From an uncultured Erythrobacter sp. (GTDB lineage Bacteria; Pseudomonadota; Alphaproteobacteria; Sphingomonadales; Sphingomonadaceae), in NCBI GenBank assembly GCA_947498065.1, contig CANMIS010000004.1:248001-312000 (forward strand): a stretch of 64,000 nt of DNA, in the 5' to 3' direction. The position numbers were made by a program, and so were the translations under genes. Positions 1 through 10,013 of this stretch are shown one piece after another (position 1 is the stretch's first letter; each line of letters opens with the position of its first letter). Under the pieces are notes generated by a model, which was not told the DNA's origin, did no database searches, and saw only the letters and a list, made by a program, of their open reading frames with translations.

Positions 1-197
1 CCGCCCGCATGAGCCGCATTCGCGGCTTCGTGAAGAAGGTAGAGGCCGCTTGCGAAGCTGGCGACAAGCCTGCTGCTGCTGAAGCGCTGAAAGCTGCTCA
101 GCCAGAAATGGCACGCGGTGTTGCTCGCGGTGTCATGCACAAAAACACAGTCGCGCGGAAAATGTCGCGTCTCTCAAAACGAGTCGCTGCGCTCTGA
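1..197 (+). CDS. rpsT: 30S ribosomal protein S20, C-terminal part (5' truncated by window)
   Basis: Translation ...[62 protein letters not shown] matches the S20 C-terminus; lies directly upstream of dnaA as in other Alphaproteobacteria. Confidence 0.9.
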   Translation, partial: ARMSRIRGFVKKVEAACEAGDKPAAAEALKAAQPEMARGVARGVMHKNTVARKMSRLSKRVAAL

Positions 198-242
198 TTC
201 GCAACCACTCGCATCCGTATTATTGCGGATAAATATACATAA

Positions 243-273
243 GGGTCGGGCCGTAGTGGCCCGGCCCTTTTTG
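243..273 (+). terminator. Rho-independent terminator downstream of rpsT
   Basis: GGGTCGGGCC-gtagt-GGCCCGGCCC stem followed by TTTTTG. Confidence 0.8.
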
Positions 274-625
274 TTTGTGCGGAACATGACAGAGCTGACA
301 CACTGAGAGCTCAGGATTCCCCGCGATTCGCGGGGTCATAAACCAAAAATTAAAGGTAATTCAGCGCGTTGAACGGAGGCCTGCGGGTCACAGCCGAGTC
401 AACACAAATATTTCTATTTTTTTACATTATGCACCCTTGCCTGAAGGTGAAATCCATAGGTACATCATGCCTGACTCGGGGCGGGACAGCCTGGGTTTTT
501 AAAGTTTGAACGAAGAGGGGAAACCCGGATCTTTCGATTCCGGGTCATGGGAAGGCTTTGCCTGTCATGAAGTTGGGGAAACGCTCCAGATCAGCGGCTC
601 TGGAGTTGGCACAGGATTACGTACG

Positions 626-2089
626 ATGGTTCATAAAATAGATAAGGCGCGGTCTACGCGTCGGAAAGCAGATGACGACTTGATGGAAGATTCCGAAGCT
701 GTGAACCTCGCTGCCGATTGGTCAGATATCAGCCAAGGACTTCGCAAGGATCTGGGCCACCAATTGCACAGCCAATGGATCAAACCGATCCAGGTTGGCG
801 GCATTGATAAAGAGACCGGCACCCTCGATCTGTTTTTGCCAACTGAGTTTTCAGCCAATTGGGTGCAAGACCGGTTTCATGACCGTTTGCAGCTCGCTTG
901 GAAGATCGCGCGCAGCGAAGTTCGCAATGTTCGCGTGCAGGTTCACCCCGGACGCCGCCAATTGCCAGAGCTGCGGCTCGACAATGGCCGCCGCCCCGCC
1001 AATGACGCGGATGCCAGTGCAATCGCGATGGCTGCCGGCACGATCGGCGATGCGGGCTTCACCAGCTCCGTGGGGCTCGACCCATCGCTGACCTTTGCTG
1101 CCTTCGTCACGGGCGAGGCCAATGTGCTCGCTTGCAACGCCGCGCAGCGTATGGCGGCAACTGAGCAGCCGCAATTCTCGCCGCTCTATCTGAAGGCTGC
1201 GACCGGTCAGGGTAAGACGCACCTGCTGCACGCAATTGGGCACGCATTCTTGCAAGCCCACCCGCGCGCACGGATTTTCTACTGCTCAGCTGAGCGCTTT
1301 ATGGTCGAATTCGTCCAAGCGCTCAAAGCGAACCAGATGATCGAGTTTAAGGCGCGGCTGCGCAGCTTTGATCTGCTGCTGGTCGACGATATTCAATTCA
1401 TCATCGGCAAGGCGAGCGCTCAAGAAGAGCTGCTTTATACGATCGATGCGCTTCTGGCTGAGGGCAAACGCCTAGTCTTTGCCGCTGACCGCGCACCGCA
1501 AGCGCTCGACGGGGTCGAACCGCGCCTCCTCAGCCGTCTTTCGATGGGTCTGGTTGCCGACATCCAAGCGGCCGACATTGAACTGCGCCGCAAGATCCTG
1601 GAATCGAAGCTCACCCGCTTTGCGCCGCTCAATGTGCCAGACGATGTGATCGATTTCCTCGCTCGCACCATCACGCGCAATATCCGCGAGCTGGTGGGCG
1701 GCCTTAACAAGCTGATCGCTTATGCGCAGCTGACCGGCCAAGAGGTTTCACTGCAGCTCGCCGAAGAACAGCTGACCGATATTCTGTCGGCCAACCGCCG
1801 CCGAATCACAATTGATGAGATCCAGCGCACGGTCTGCCAGTTCTACCGGATTGATCGTAGCGAGATGTCGTCCAAACGCCGCGCCCGCGCCGTTGTTCGG
1901 CCGCGCCAAGTTGCTATGTACCTCGCCAAGGTGCTGACACCGCGCAGCTACCCAGAGATTGGCCGGAAATTTGGTGGCCGCGATCACTCCACGGTTATCC
2001 ACGCTGTGCGGCTGATCGAAGATCTGCGCACCCGCGATGCGGATATGGATGGCGATGTTCGCAGCCTTCTGCGCCAGCTGGAGAGCTGA
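626..2089 (+). CDS. dnaA: Chromosomal replication initiator protein DnaA
   Basis: Walker A ATGQGKTHLLHA, Walker B LLVDDIQF, C-terminal DnaA-box binding motif GGRDHSTVIHAV. Open frame extends to TTG 506; ATG 626 and ATG 683 are the plausible starts. Confidence 0.95.
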   Translation: MVHKIDKARSTRRKADDDLMEDSEAVNLAADWSDISQGLRKDLGHQLHSQWIKPIQVGGIDKETGTLDLFLPTEFSANWVQDRFHDRLQLAWKIARSEVRNVRVQVHPGRRQLPELRLDNGRRPANDADASAIAMAAGTIGDAGFTSSVGLDPSLTFAAFVTGEANVLACNAAQRMAATEQPQFSPLYLKAATGQGKTHLLHAIGHAFLQAHPRARIFYCSAERFMVEFVQALKANQMIEFKARLRSFDLLLVDDIQFIIGKASAQEELLYTIDALLAEGKRLVFAADRAPQALDGVEPRLLSRLSMGLVADIQAADIELRRKILESKLTRFAPLNVPDDVIDFLARTITRNIRELVGGLNKLIAYAQLTGQEVSLQLAEEQLTDILSANRRRITIDEIQRTVCQFYRIDRSEMSSKRRARAVVRPRQVAMYLAKVLTPRSYPEIGRKFGGRDHSTVIHAVRLIEDLRTRDADMDGDVRSLLRQLES

Positions 2090-2233
2090 TTTTAGCGCTG
2101 CCAGAAGCACGCTGGGCCTAACCATTTAGCGCACAGCACTCGCACAACTGCTCAACAGTCTGTCGACAGGGTCATCAACAGCCCTACCCACAGGCTGTCG
2201 ACAGGTTGTGAACATGATGCCAACAGACTGTGC

Positions 2234-3022
2234 ATGACTGTTTCCAGCGCCTTATCCTCTGCCCGCCTCGATCGATTTGCGCGCCATATCGTGCTGCCAG
2301 AGATTGGCGGCGCGGGTCAGGTTGCGCTGGCTGGCAAGCATATCGCGATGATTGGGCTCGGCGGGATTGGATCGCCAGCGCTGCAATATCTCGCGGCGAG
2401 CGGCATTGGCCGCTTCACTCTGGTCGATGCCGATGTTGTCGATGCCAGCAATCTCCAGCGTCAGACCATTTTTTCATCCCGCGATGTTGGGCATGGCAAA
2501 GCGGTCTCAGCGCGCCGTTGGCTGGCGAACTTCGATGATGAGATCGACGCGGAGATTTCCGACAAGCGCATTGATCCACGCAACGCTCACGGCCTGATCG
2601 CCAGCGCTGATCTGGTGCTGGATGGCACAGACAACTTCGCCACCCGCTTGGCTGTGTCCGATGCCAGCGTCACAGCCGGTGTGCCGCTGCTCAGCGCCGC
2701 CGTTGGCCGCTTTCAAGGCCAAGTTGGCGCCTTTGCGGGTCACCTAGCTGACCATGCCTGCTATCGCTGCTTCGTCGGCGATGCCTTTGACGCTGAGGAC
2801 TGCGACACATGTGCAGAGGACGGCATGCTGGGCGCGATGGCAGGCTGGGCCGGCAGCTTTGCCGCCATGCAGGCGGTTCGCGTCTTGCTGAGCGGTGTGA
2901 GCGCCTTTGGCGATCCGCAATGGGGCAAGATTCACATCCTAGACGGCATGAAGCCCGGCATGCGCACACTCAGCATCGCCAAAGATCCAGTATGCAAGGG
3001 TTGCGGGCCCTCAGACGCCTAA
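2234..3022 (+). CDS. HesA/MoeB/ThiF family adenylyltransferase
   Basis: GLGGIGSPALQYLAASGIGRFTLVDADVVDASNLQRQ ... DGTDNFATR motifs and paired Cys (CYRC, CKGC). Confidence 0.85.
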   Translation: MTVSSALSSARLDRFARHIVLPEIGGAGQVALAGKHIAMIGLGGIGSPALQYLAASGIGRFTLVDADVVDASNLQRQTIFSSRDVGHGKAVSARRWLANFDDEIDAEISDKRIDPRNAHGLIASADLVLDGTDNFATRLAVSDASVTAGVPLLSAAVGRFQGQVGAFAGHLADHACYRCFVGDAFDAEDCDTCAEDGMLGAMAGWAGSFAAMQAVRVLLSGVSAFGDPQWGKIHILDGMKPGMRTLSIAKDPVCKGCGPSDA

Positions 3023-3712
3023 CACCTCATCGACCCACGCCGGCACCAACACGCTGGCGGGGCCGTGCCGAGCCTCTGCAAAATGATGCGTGCCTTCGCT
3101 TGGCTCCAAATTGAGCTCCACGGTTTGAACGCCCGCCGATTTTGCTTCCTGGACGAAACCCGCCGCTGGATAGACCGCGCCGCTGGTCCCAATGCTAACG
3201 AACACATCAGCGCTGAGCAGCGCCGAGTAGATGCGGTCCATTTGATACGGCATCTCGCCAAACCAGACGACGTCCGGGCGCAGCGCCGTTGCCTGACACA
3301 CGGGGCATGGCGGGCGATCGGCCATCGGCGCATCCCAAGGCGAGCGAACTTCGCAAGAGCTGCACAGCGCGCTTTTTAATTCGCCATGCATATGCAGCAC
3401 ATCGCGCGAACCGCCGCGCTCGTGCAGGTCATCGACGTTCTGCGTTACCAGCAACACTTCACCCGCAAACTCTCGCTCAAGCCGGGCGAGCGCTCGGTGG
3501 GCATCATTCGGCTCCACCTTGGACAGCGCCTCGCGACGCATATCGTAAAAGCCCAGCACCAGATCCGGGTCACGCGCAAAGCCTTCTGGCGTCGCCACAT
3601 CCTCGACCTTGTGCTGTTCCCACAGCCCGCCAGCAGAGCGAAATGTATCAATCCCGCTCTCCGCTGAAATTCCTGCGCCTGTCAGGATGACGATGCGTTC
3701 AATGTCTGCCAT
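3011..3712 (-). CDS. cobB: NAD-dependent protein deacylase, Sir2 family
   Basis: GAGISAESGIDTFR, TQNVDDLHERGG, HMHGEL, CxxC pairs, VWFGEMP. Confidence 0.9.
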   Translation of the reverse strand: MADIERIVILTGAGISAESGIDTFRSAGGLWEQHKVEDVATPEGFARDPDLVLGFYDMRREALSKVEPNDAHRALARLEREFAGEVLLVTQNVDDLHERGGSRDVLHMHGELKSALCSSCEVRSPWDAPMADRPPCPVCQATALRPDVVWFGEMPYQMDRIYSALLSADVFVSIGTSGAVYPAAGFVQEAKSAGVQTVELNLEPSEGTHHFAEARHGPASVLVPAWVDEVLGV

Positions 3713-3746
3713 GACGCCATCAAACACTTTGAATAGGTTAGTAGCA

Positions 3747-4475
3747 ATGGCGCAAATCGGAATTATCGGCAGCAAGGGGCGTATGGGCGAGGCTTTGGCC
3801 CGGGCCATCGCGGATGCTGGACACCAATTGGCAGGCGGCGTGGATCAAGGCGAGGTGCCCGGTCCGTTGGCGGCACAGTCAGACGTGCTGGTGGACTTCT
3901 CAGCCCCTGCTGCATTGCAAGCAAACCTAGACGCTGCCCTCGCCTCTAGCACGCCGATCCTGATCGGAACGACCGGGCTGGAAGATGCGCATCACCAGTT
4001 GATCGATGATGTGGCAGAGACAATGCCTGTGCTGCAGACCGGGAATACGTCTCTCGGCGTCCACTTGCTGGCGCATTTGGTTCACCGCGCGGCTGAGACA
4101 CTCGGGCCTGAATGGGATATCGAAATCCTGGAGATGCATCATCGCCACAAGGTTGATGCACCATCGGGGACAGCCAAAATCCTCGGGATAGCCGCCTCAG
4201 AGGGGCGCGGCATCTCGCTGGCTGGCAACACGGAGAGCGGGCGCGACGGCATCACGGGCCCGCGCAAAGAGGGCGCGATCGGCTTTGCGGCGCTGCGCGG
4301 CGGCAGCGTTGCCGGTGACCACAGCGTCATTCTGGCTGGCGACGAAGAGCGCATTACCCTGTCACACAGCGCAGAAAACCGCATGATCTTCGCACGCGGC
4401 GCCGTGAAAGCGGCCGGGTGGCTGACCGGCAAACCCGCTGGACGCTACACCATGAACGACGTGCTGGGATTGTGA
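3747..4475 (+). CDS. dapB: 4-hydroxy-tetrahydrodipicolinate reductase
   Basis: IGIIGSKGRMGEALA N-terminus, EILEMHHRHKVDAPSGTA, GDHSVILAGDEERITLSH; start refined to ATG 3747 inside the longer track ORF. Confidence 0.95.
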   Translation: MAQIGIIGSKGRMGEALARAIADAGHQLAGGVDQGEVPGPLAAQSDVLVDFSAPAALQANLDAALASSTPILIGTTGLEDAHHQLIDDVAETMPVLQTGNTSLGVHLLAHLVHRAAETLGPEWDIEILEMHHRHKVDAPSGTAKILGIAASEGRGISLAGNTESGRDGITGPRKEGAIGFAALRGGSVAGDHSVILAGDEERITLSHSAENRMIFARGAVKAAGWLTGKPAGRYTMNDVLGL

Positions 4476-4485
4476 TCAGGCGCCA

Positions 4486-5133
4486 ATGACCAAAGACCAG
4501 ATCTTCGAATTCTTCCGCCGTTTGGCTGAGGACAATCCTGAGCCCGAGACCGAGCTGGAATATGGCAACGCCTATCAACTGGTCGTTGCTGTGGCCCTGT
4601 CTGCGCAGGCGACCGATGTTGGCGTGAACAAGGCGACGCGCGCGCTGTTTGCCAAGGTGGAAACGCCGCAGCAGATGCTTGATCTGGGACTGGAAGGCCT
4701 CACCGAGCACATCAAGACGATCGGGCTGTTCAACTCCAAGGCGAAGAACGTCATCGCGCTCTCGCAGCTCTTGATCGACGATTATGGCGGCGAAGTTCCG
4801 GACACGCGCGAAGACCTCATCCGGCTCCCCGGCGTGGGGCGCAAGACCGCGAATGTCGTGCTCAATTGCTGGTTCAAGCAAGAGACCTTTGCGGTCGACA
4901 CGCACATCCTGCGGATGGGCAATCGCACAGGTCTGGCCAAAGGTAAGACGCCGGAACAGGTCGAGGCAAAGCTGGAAAAGCGCGTGCCGCAGCCCTTCCG
5001 CCTGCACGCGCATCACTGGCTAATCCTGCATGGCCGCTATGTCTGCAAAGCGCGTACGCCGGAATGCTGGCGCTGTCAGTTGGTGGACCTTTGCAGCTTT
5101 AGGAAGAAAGTGACTGAGGCGCCGAAACGATGA
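4486..5133 (+). CDS. nth: Endonuclease III
   Basis: HhH LPGVGRKTANVVLN, VDTHILR, C-terminal Cys cluster (C-x6-C-x2-C-x5-C). Confidence 0.95.
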   Translation: MTKDQIFEFFRRLAEDNPEPETELEYGNAYQLVVAVALSAQATDVGVNKATRALFAKVETPQQMLDLGLEGLTEHIKTIGLFNSKAKNVIALSQLLIDDYGGEVPDTREDLIRLPGVGRKTANVVLNCWFKQETFAVDTHILRMGNRTGLAKGKTPEQVEAKLEKRVPQPFRLHAHHWLILHGRYVCKARTPECWRCQLVDLCSFRKKVTEAPKR

Positions 5134-5489
5134 AACGAAACGCCATTATGCTTGCGCTGTTATGGATCACAGCAAGCTGCTCGCCCCCGCTCCTCTACTC
5201 TGAAACGCCTTTCGATTCAGAAAAGTGGCGTAATGCCGACACCAATACGCATGCGCGTGCCGAGATGCTGAATTCTTATCTTGTGCAAACCGACCTGACG
5301 AGCAAGACCCGTGCCGAGGTCGAGCAGACATTTGGTCAGCCGACCGAGACGCCACGTTTCGCTGAATCGGATATGGTCTATCTACTCGGACCAGAGCAGA
5401 GCCTGGACGATTCAGTTGGCTATGAGTGGCTGGTGATTGATCTGGACGAAAATGAGCTAGTCACCCAATTTGAGATTGTGACAGACTAA
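5130..5489 (+). CDS. Small putative lipoprotein, BamE/SmpA-like fold possible
   Basis: Lipobox-like ITASC; TRAEVEQTFGQPT resembles BamE-type repeats; overlaps nth stop. Confidence 0.5.
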   Translation: MKRNAIMLALLWITASCSPPLLYSETPFDSEKWRNADTNTHARAEMLNSYLVQTDLTSKTRAEVEQTFGQPTETPRFAESDMVYLLGPEQSLDDSVGYEWLVIDLDENELVTQFEIVTD

Positions 5490-6745
5490 ACATCATCCGC
5501 GCTGATCATTTCCTCGCGGTCAATCTCGTTAGTTAGGCTAGCCACTGTCGTTGCCACCGCTGCATCGCCGCTGACATTGGTGGTGGTCCGCATCATGTCC
5601 ATGATCCGGTCGATACCGGCAACCAAAGCGATGGTCTCTAGCGGCACGCCAACCGCGCCGAAGACCAGCACCATCATGATCAGGCCTGATCCAGGAATGC
5701 CCGCCGCACCGATCGCGCCGAGAGTACCCAGGACGGAGATGAGGAAGTAGTCGCTCCATGACAGATCCACGCCAAACACCTGCGCCCCAAACAAGGTCGC
5801 AAGGCCCAGATACATCGCCGTGCCGTTCATATTGATTGTCGCGCCCAGCGAAATCACGAAGCTGGCAACAGAGTTCGACACGCCCAAGTTGCGCCGCGTG
5901 CAGCGCAAAGTGACCGGCAATGTCGCATTGGAACTGGCGGTGGAATAGCTGACCGCGATGGCATCGATAATCCCGCGAAAGAAGTCGATCACTGGCAAAC
6001 GCGCGACGAATTTGATCATCCCGGCATAGATGATCCCGATGATCAGCAAGCAGCCGAGATAGTTTAAGAACACCAGAATACCGAGCGCCTGCAGCGCCTC
6101 TATCCCAAGCGTCCCTGCGACCCACGCCATCAGCGCAAAGACGCCAAACGGCGTGAGCTCCATCACCACCATCGTGACCTTTTGCATCACGACAGAGCCG
6201 CTCTCGAAAATCTTGAGGACAGGCTCGCCCTCTTCCTTTGCCATCAGGATGCCGATCCCGATCAACAGCGAGAAAACGATCAGCGGCAGAACATTCACGT
6301 CCGCCATCACCTGAACCGGGCTGGAGGGCACAACCTCCAGTATCATGTCTTGAAAGGTGACCGCGTTTTCTTGGCGGTCCTGCGCGCGTTCAAGCGCCGC
6401 AGAATCGAGCTGCATCGCCGATGCATCAAGCCCAGAGCCCGGCTGAACAAAGGTGCCGATGCCAAGGCCGAGCCAGACGGCCATTTGCCCGGTGACCACG
6501 AAAATTAGCAGGGCTCGCCACCCGACGCTGCCCAATTTGCGCAGGTCTCCAATGCTCGCAACGCCGGCAACCAGACTGAAGAAGATCAATGGAACGACCA
6601 GCATCTTGATAAAGGCGATAAAGATATCGCCGATGATCTTGATGCTGGCGGCCTCAGGCCCCCAGAAATAGCCGACGAGTATGCCGAGGATCAGCGCCCC
6701 GATTACCCGCTGCCACAAGGGAATATTGAACCAAGCCTTCAGCAC
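5486..6745 (-). CDS. Dicarboxylate/amino acid:cation symporter (DAACS family)
   Basis: Multi-TM; SYSTASSNATLPVT, NMNGTAMYLG, GIPGSGLIMMVLV motifs. Confidence 0.9.
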   Translation of the reverse strand: MLKAWFNIPLWQRVIGALILGILVGYFWGPEAASIKIIGDIFIAFIKMLVVPLIFFSLVAGVASIGDLRKLGSVGWRALLIFVVTGQMAVWLGLGIGTFVQPGSGLDASAMQLDSAALERAQDRQENAVTFQDMILEVVPSSPVQVMADVNVLPLIVFSLLIGIGILMAKEEGEPVLKIFESGSVVMQKVTMVVMELTPFGVFALMAWVAGTLGIEALQALGILVFLNYLGCLLIIGIIYAGMIKFVARLPVIDFFRGIIDAIAVSYSTASSNATLPVTLRCTRRNLGVSNSVASFVISLGATINMNGTAMYLGLATLFGAQVFGVDLSWSDYFLISVLGTLGAIGAAGIPGSGLIMMVLVFGAVGVPLETIALVAGIDRIMDMMRTTTNVSGDAAVATTVASLTNEIDREEMISADDV

Positions 6746-6761
6746 ATCTGCGCTCCCGCGT

Positions 6762-7901
6762 TTAGTCGTGTTTTAGAGCGGCCAAGGCCACATTCGTATA
6801 TATCCGGGCCAGCGCATCCAAATCAGCAATGGCCACCGCCTCATCGCGCTTATGCATGGTTGCGTTGCAAAGCCCAAATTCAATCACGGGGCAAACATTG
6901 CGTAGGAAGCGTGCGTCGGATGTGCCGCCGCTGGTGGAGGCCTCTGGCGCGGTGCCGGTTTCCGCCTCAACCGCATCGGCAATCATCTGCGAAAATGCGC
7001 CCGGCTCGGTCAAGAATGGCTCGCCCGAGATGATCGGCCGCGCTGTCCCGCCGTGGTTTTCGGCGATGGAGCTGACCCTGTCAGACAGGCTGGCGCCGCT
7101 ATGCAAATCGTTGAAACGGATCGAAATGCGCGCCTCGGCCTTTGCCGGGATAACATTGTGCGCCTTGTTCCCAACCGTCAGATCGGTGATTTCCAGATTG
7201 GACGGTTGGAACCAATCGGTGCCCGTATCCAGAGTAAGCGCATCAAGCTCGCCGAGCATCGCCACAAGTTTCGGCAGCGGATTGTCGGCCAGATGCGGAT
7301 AGGCGACGTGGCCCTGCGTGCCCTCCACGCTCAGCCAGATATTGACCGAACCGCGCCGCCCAATCTTCATCATATCGCCGAGCTGATGCACGCTGGTCGG
7401 CTCACCCACCAGGCACAGATCAGGCTGAATGCCTTGCTCGCGCATGTAATCAATCAGCGCGCGCGTCCCGTGCAGCGCGGGGCCTTCCTCATCGCCTGTG
7501 ATGATAAAGCTGATCGTGCCCGCATCCGCTGGCACATCGGCGATGGCCGCGATCATAGCGGCGACCGCGCCCTTCATATCAACCGCGCCGCGCCCATACA
7601 GCAGGTCGCCCCTGATCTCCGGCTCAAACGGAGCGCTGGTCCAATCTTCGCCGGGAGGCACAACGTCGAGGTGACCAGCGAAGGCGAAATGCTTGGAGCC
7701 TTCTGGGCCTTTGCGAATGGCGAATAGGTTCTCGACCGGGGCCTCATCGCTGCCCTCTGGCCCGTCGCCGCGCGTGAAACGGTGCACCGCAAAGCCATGC
7801 GGGGCCAGCATCGCCTCCATCGCATCGAACACCGTGCCGGTCGCCGGCGTAACGCTGGGCGCTGCGATCAGCCGCTGCGCAATCTCTAAAACTGTGGTCA
7901 T
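6762..7901 (-). CDS. dapE: Succinyl-diaminopimelate desuccinylase
   Basis: FAGHLDVVPPG, GRGAVDMKGAVAAMI, GDEEGPALHGT, SGGTSDARF. Confidence 0.93.
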   Translation of the reverse strand: MTTVLEIAQRLIAAPSVTPATGTVFDAMEAMLAPHGFAVHRFTRGDGPEGSDEAPVENLFAIRKGPEGSKHFAFAGHLDVVPPGEDWTSAPFEPEIRGDLLYGRGAVDMKGAVAAMIAAIADVPADAGTISFIITGDEEGPALHGTRALIDYMREQGIQPDLCLVGEPTSVHQLGDMMKIGRRGSVNIWLSVEGTQGHVAYPHLADNPLPKLVAMLGELDALTLDTGTDWFQPSNLEITDLTVGNKAHNVIPAKAEARISIRFNDLHSGASLSDRVSSIAENHGGTARPIISGEPFLTEPGAFSQMIADAVEAETGTAPEASTSGGTSDARFLRNVCPVIEFGLCNATMHKRDEAVAIADLDALARIYTNVALAALKHD

Positions 7902-8782
7902 CGTCGCTCCGGTTCGGGCAATGGTCCTGGGGCAAAGGCGCTTTCAAGCAGCTCGGCAATGCGGATGCCAGCCTGCTGAACGCGCCGCCGCGCGATTGGC
8001 ACGCCTTTGACGATATCCTCTTGGCTGAGCGCAGTTTTGCGTGGCAGCTCGGTGCCGCAAACATCCTGCGTGTCAAAGGCGGTTGGATAGACGAAATCGC
8101 GGGCGATCTTCCAGCTTTCTCGGCCCCAGTCCGCCGGTGATCCGCCGCCCAGCTCGCTGCGTTCTGCTGGACTGTAGGAGCGGACAACAGGCCGCTCACC
8201 GCTGGTGATTGCGCGCTCTGCCAAGGGGCCATCCCAGATCCAATGCAGATTGAGGCTGGGGACGATCCCATAATCCGTCTCACGGTCATTTCCGCCGCGA
8301 TCACCCTTATCGCCCGAATGCAGCGGCATATGAATGTCGCCCGCAAAATGGACCATGAAGGCCAGCGCCTCCAAGCGAATGTGATCAGGCAGGCTTTCGT
8401 CGGCGAGCATGCGGTGGCTGCGCTCTATCTGAGCGGTGACGCAGTTCCCGCCAGAGCAATTGGCGCGCGGGTTGTAAGCCTCGCAGATGGGGGTCGTCCG
8501 ATAGTGCCAAGCGGCGGTGTAGCCCCAGCGCCAGCGGGTCCGGCGGACACAGTCAGGCCATACAGAGGCCTCTTCCAACGTGGCGAGCGAGCATTCCGGT
8601 GTACCCAGCAGCGCCTCTGAACGCAGCAGCCGCGCAATCTCAGCGCGAGCGCTTGGCGAGATATTTGCCTCACCGATCTCAGCCGTCTTGCCATGCGCGT
8701 AGAAACCCCAAGCGAAAGCCGGGCTTGGCGCGGCGAGCATGATTGCCAAGGCGCATAGCCAGAGCCTTGCGAAGGCGCGCAT
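7898..8782 (-). CDS. S1/P1 family nuclease
   Basis: Signal peptide then WGFYAHG, W-HY, MVHFAGDIHMPLH Zn-binding motifs. Confidence 0.85.
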   Translation of the reverse strand: MRAFARLWLCALAIMLAAPSPAFAWGFYAHGKTAEIGEANISPSARAEIARLLRSEALLGTPECSLATLEEASVWPDCVRRTRWRWGYTAAWHYRTTPICEAYNPRANCSGGNCVTAQIERSHRMLADESLPDHIRLEALAFMVHFAGDIHMPLHSGDKGDRGGNDRETDYGIVPSLNLHWIWDGPLAERAITSGERPVVRSYSPAERSELGGGSPADWGRESWKIARDFVYPTAFDTQDVCGTELPRKTALSQEDIVKGVPIARRRVQQAGIRIAELLESAFAPGPLPEPERR

Positions 8783-9459
8783 CAGCCGATTGTCTCGTAT
8801 TGCTCAATCACCCATTGCTCCTCTTCTGAGGCGCCGATCCATTCCTGCATCCAGGCGTGTTCCCACAAGGCTTGCATATAGGCCTCTGCAAAGCCCGGAA
8901 CGCCAATGCCGTAAGTGATGAAGCGAGAGACGACCGGCGCGTAGAAGATGTCCGCAGCACCAAAGGTTCCAAACAGAAATGGTCCGCTGCTGCCGTAGCG
9001 CGAGCGCGCCTCTGCCCACAAAGTCAGGATACGGACGATGTCCTGGCGTGCTTCTTCCGAGACATCCTCCAGCTTCACCTTGCGGCGGACATTCATCGGC
9101 AGATCACGGCGCAGCGCCATGTAGGATGAGTGCATCTCAGCCACCATAGCGCGGGCCATCCCGCGCGCGCTCTCGTCCTTTGGCCAGAAGCGGTCGCGCC
9201 CAACCTTGTCGGCGAGATATTCCATGATCGCCAGGCTGTCCCAAATGACTGTGTCATCATCCCATAGGATCGGAACCTTACCGTGCGAGGGCTGCATCTC
9301 GCCCATGCCTTGCTTCTGCTCTTCCCAGCCTTCGCCCAGGATTGGCACCGTGAGTTCTTCAAATGACAGCCCGGATTGCTTCGCCGCCAGCCAGCCGCGC
9401 AGGGACCAGCTGGAATAATTCTTATTGCCGATAATCAGCTTCATGACGGCTTGCTCCAT
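8782..9459 (-). CDS. Glutathione S-transferase family protein
   Basis: GNKNYSSWSLRGWLAAK ... GKVPILWDDDTVIWDSLAIMEYLAD. Confidence 0.85.
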   Translation of the reverse strand: MEQAVMKLIIGNKNYSSWSLRGWLAAKQSGLSFEELTVPILGEGWEEQKQGMGEMQPSHGKVPILWDDDTVIWDSLAIMEYLADKVGRDRFWPKDESARGMARAMVAEMHSSYMALRRDLPMNVRRKVKLEDVSEEARQDIVRILTLWAEARSRYGSSGPFLFGTFGAADIFYAPVVSRFITYGIGVPGFAEAYMQALWEHAWMQEWIGASEEEQWVIEQYETIG

Positions 9460-9590
9460 CTTGCGGGGCTCAGAGGATTGAGGCAATTGTGCGCCTCGCT
9501 TTGCGATGCCCTAGATATTCAGTGTTTCGCTGTCGAGGCTGAACGGTTACTTCTCGGCCATCCAATCACAGAAAGGCTCTTCGCACAGAC

Positions 9591-10010
9591 ATGGCCACGC
9601 CACCATTCCACCTCGCCTTCCCGGTCGATGATCTTGCCGCCGCGCGTGCGTTTTACGCGGGCGTTCTGGGGTGCGCAGAGGGGCGCAGCAGCGAGGAATG
9701 GATCGACTTTGATTTTCACGGGCACCAGATCGTTGCGCATCTGGCCTCGGGTGCGGCGGGCGATGCCGCGAGCAATCCGGTTGATGGGCACGGCGTTCCG
9801 GTGCCGCATTTCGGCTTGGTCTTGGATATGCCCGCGTGGGAAGCTCTGGCGCAGCGATTGAAAGACGCAGGTACACAGTTTGTGATCGAGCCAACGGTGC
9901 GCTTCAAAGGCAAGGCCGGAGAGCAAGCGACGATGTTCTTCCGCGATCCATCGGGCAATGCGATCGAGATGAAGGCTTTCGCCGATCCCGCTCAGCTCTT
10001 CGCAAAATAG
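9591..10010 (+). CDS. VOC/glyoxalase family protein
   Basis: [41 protein letters not shown]. Confidence 0.85.
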   Translation: MATPPFHLAFPVDDLAAARAFYAGVLGCAEGRSSEEWIDFDFHGHQIVAHLASGAAGDAASNPVDGHGVPVPHFGLVLDMPAWEALAQRLKDAGTQFVIEPTVRFKGKAGEQATMFFRDPSGNAIEMKAFADPAQLFAK

Positions 10011-10013
10011 CCT

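Noticed and set aside
198-505. rpsT-dnaA intergenic region as chromosomal origin
   Set aside because: No convincing TTATCCACA-type DnaA box cluster or AT-rich unwinding element pattern could be read; gene order alone is not enough.
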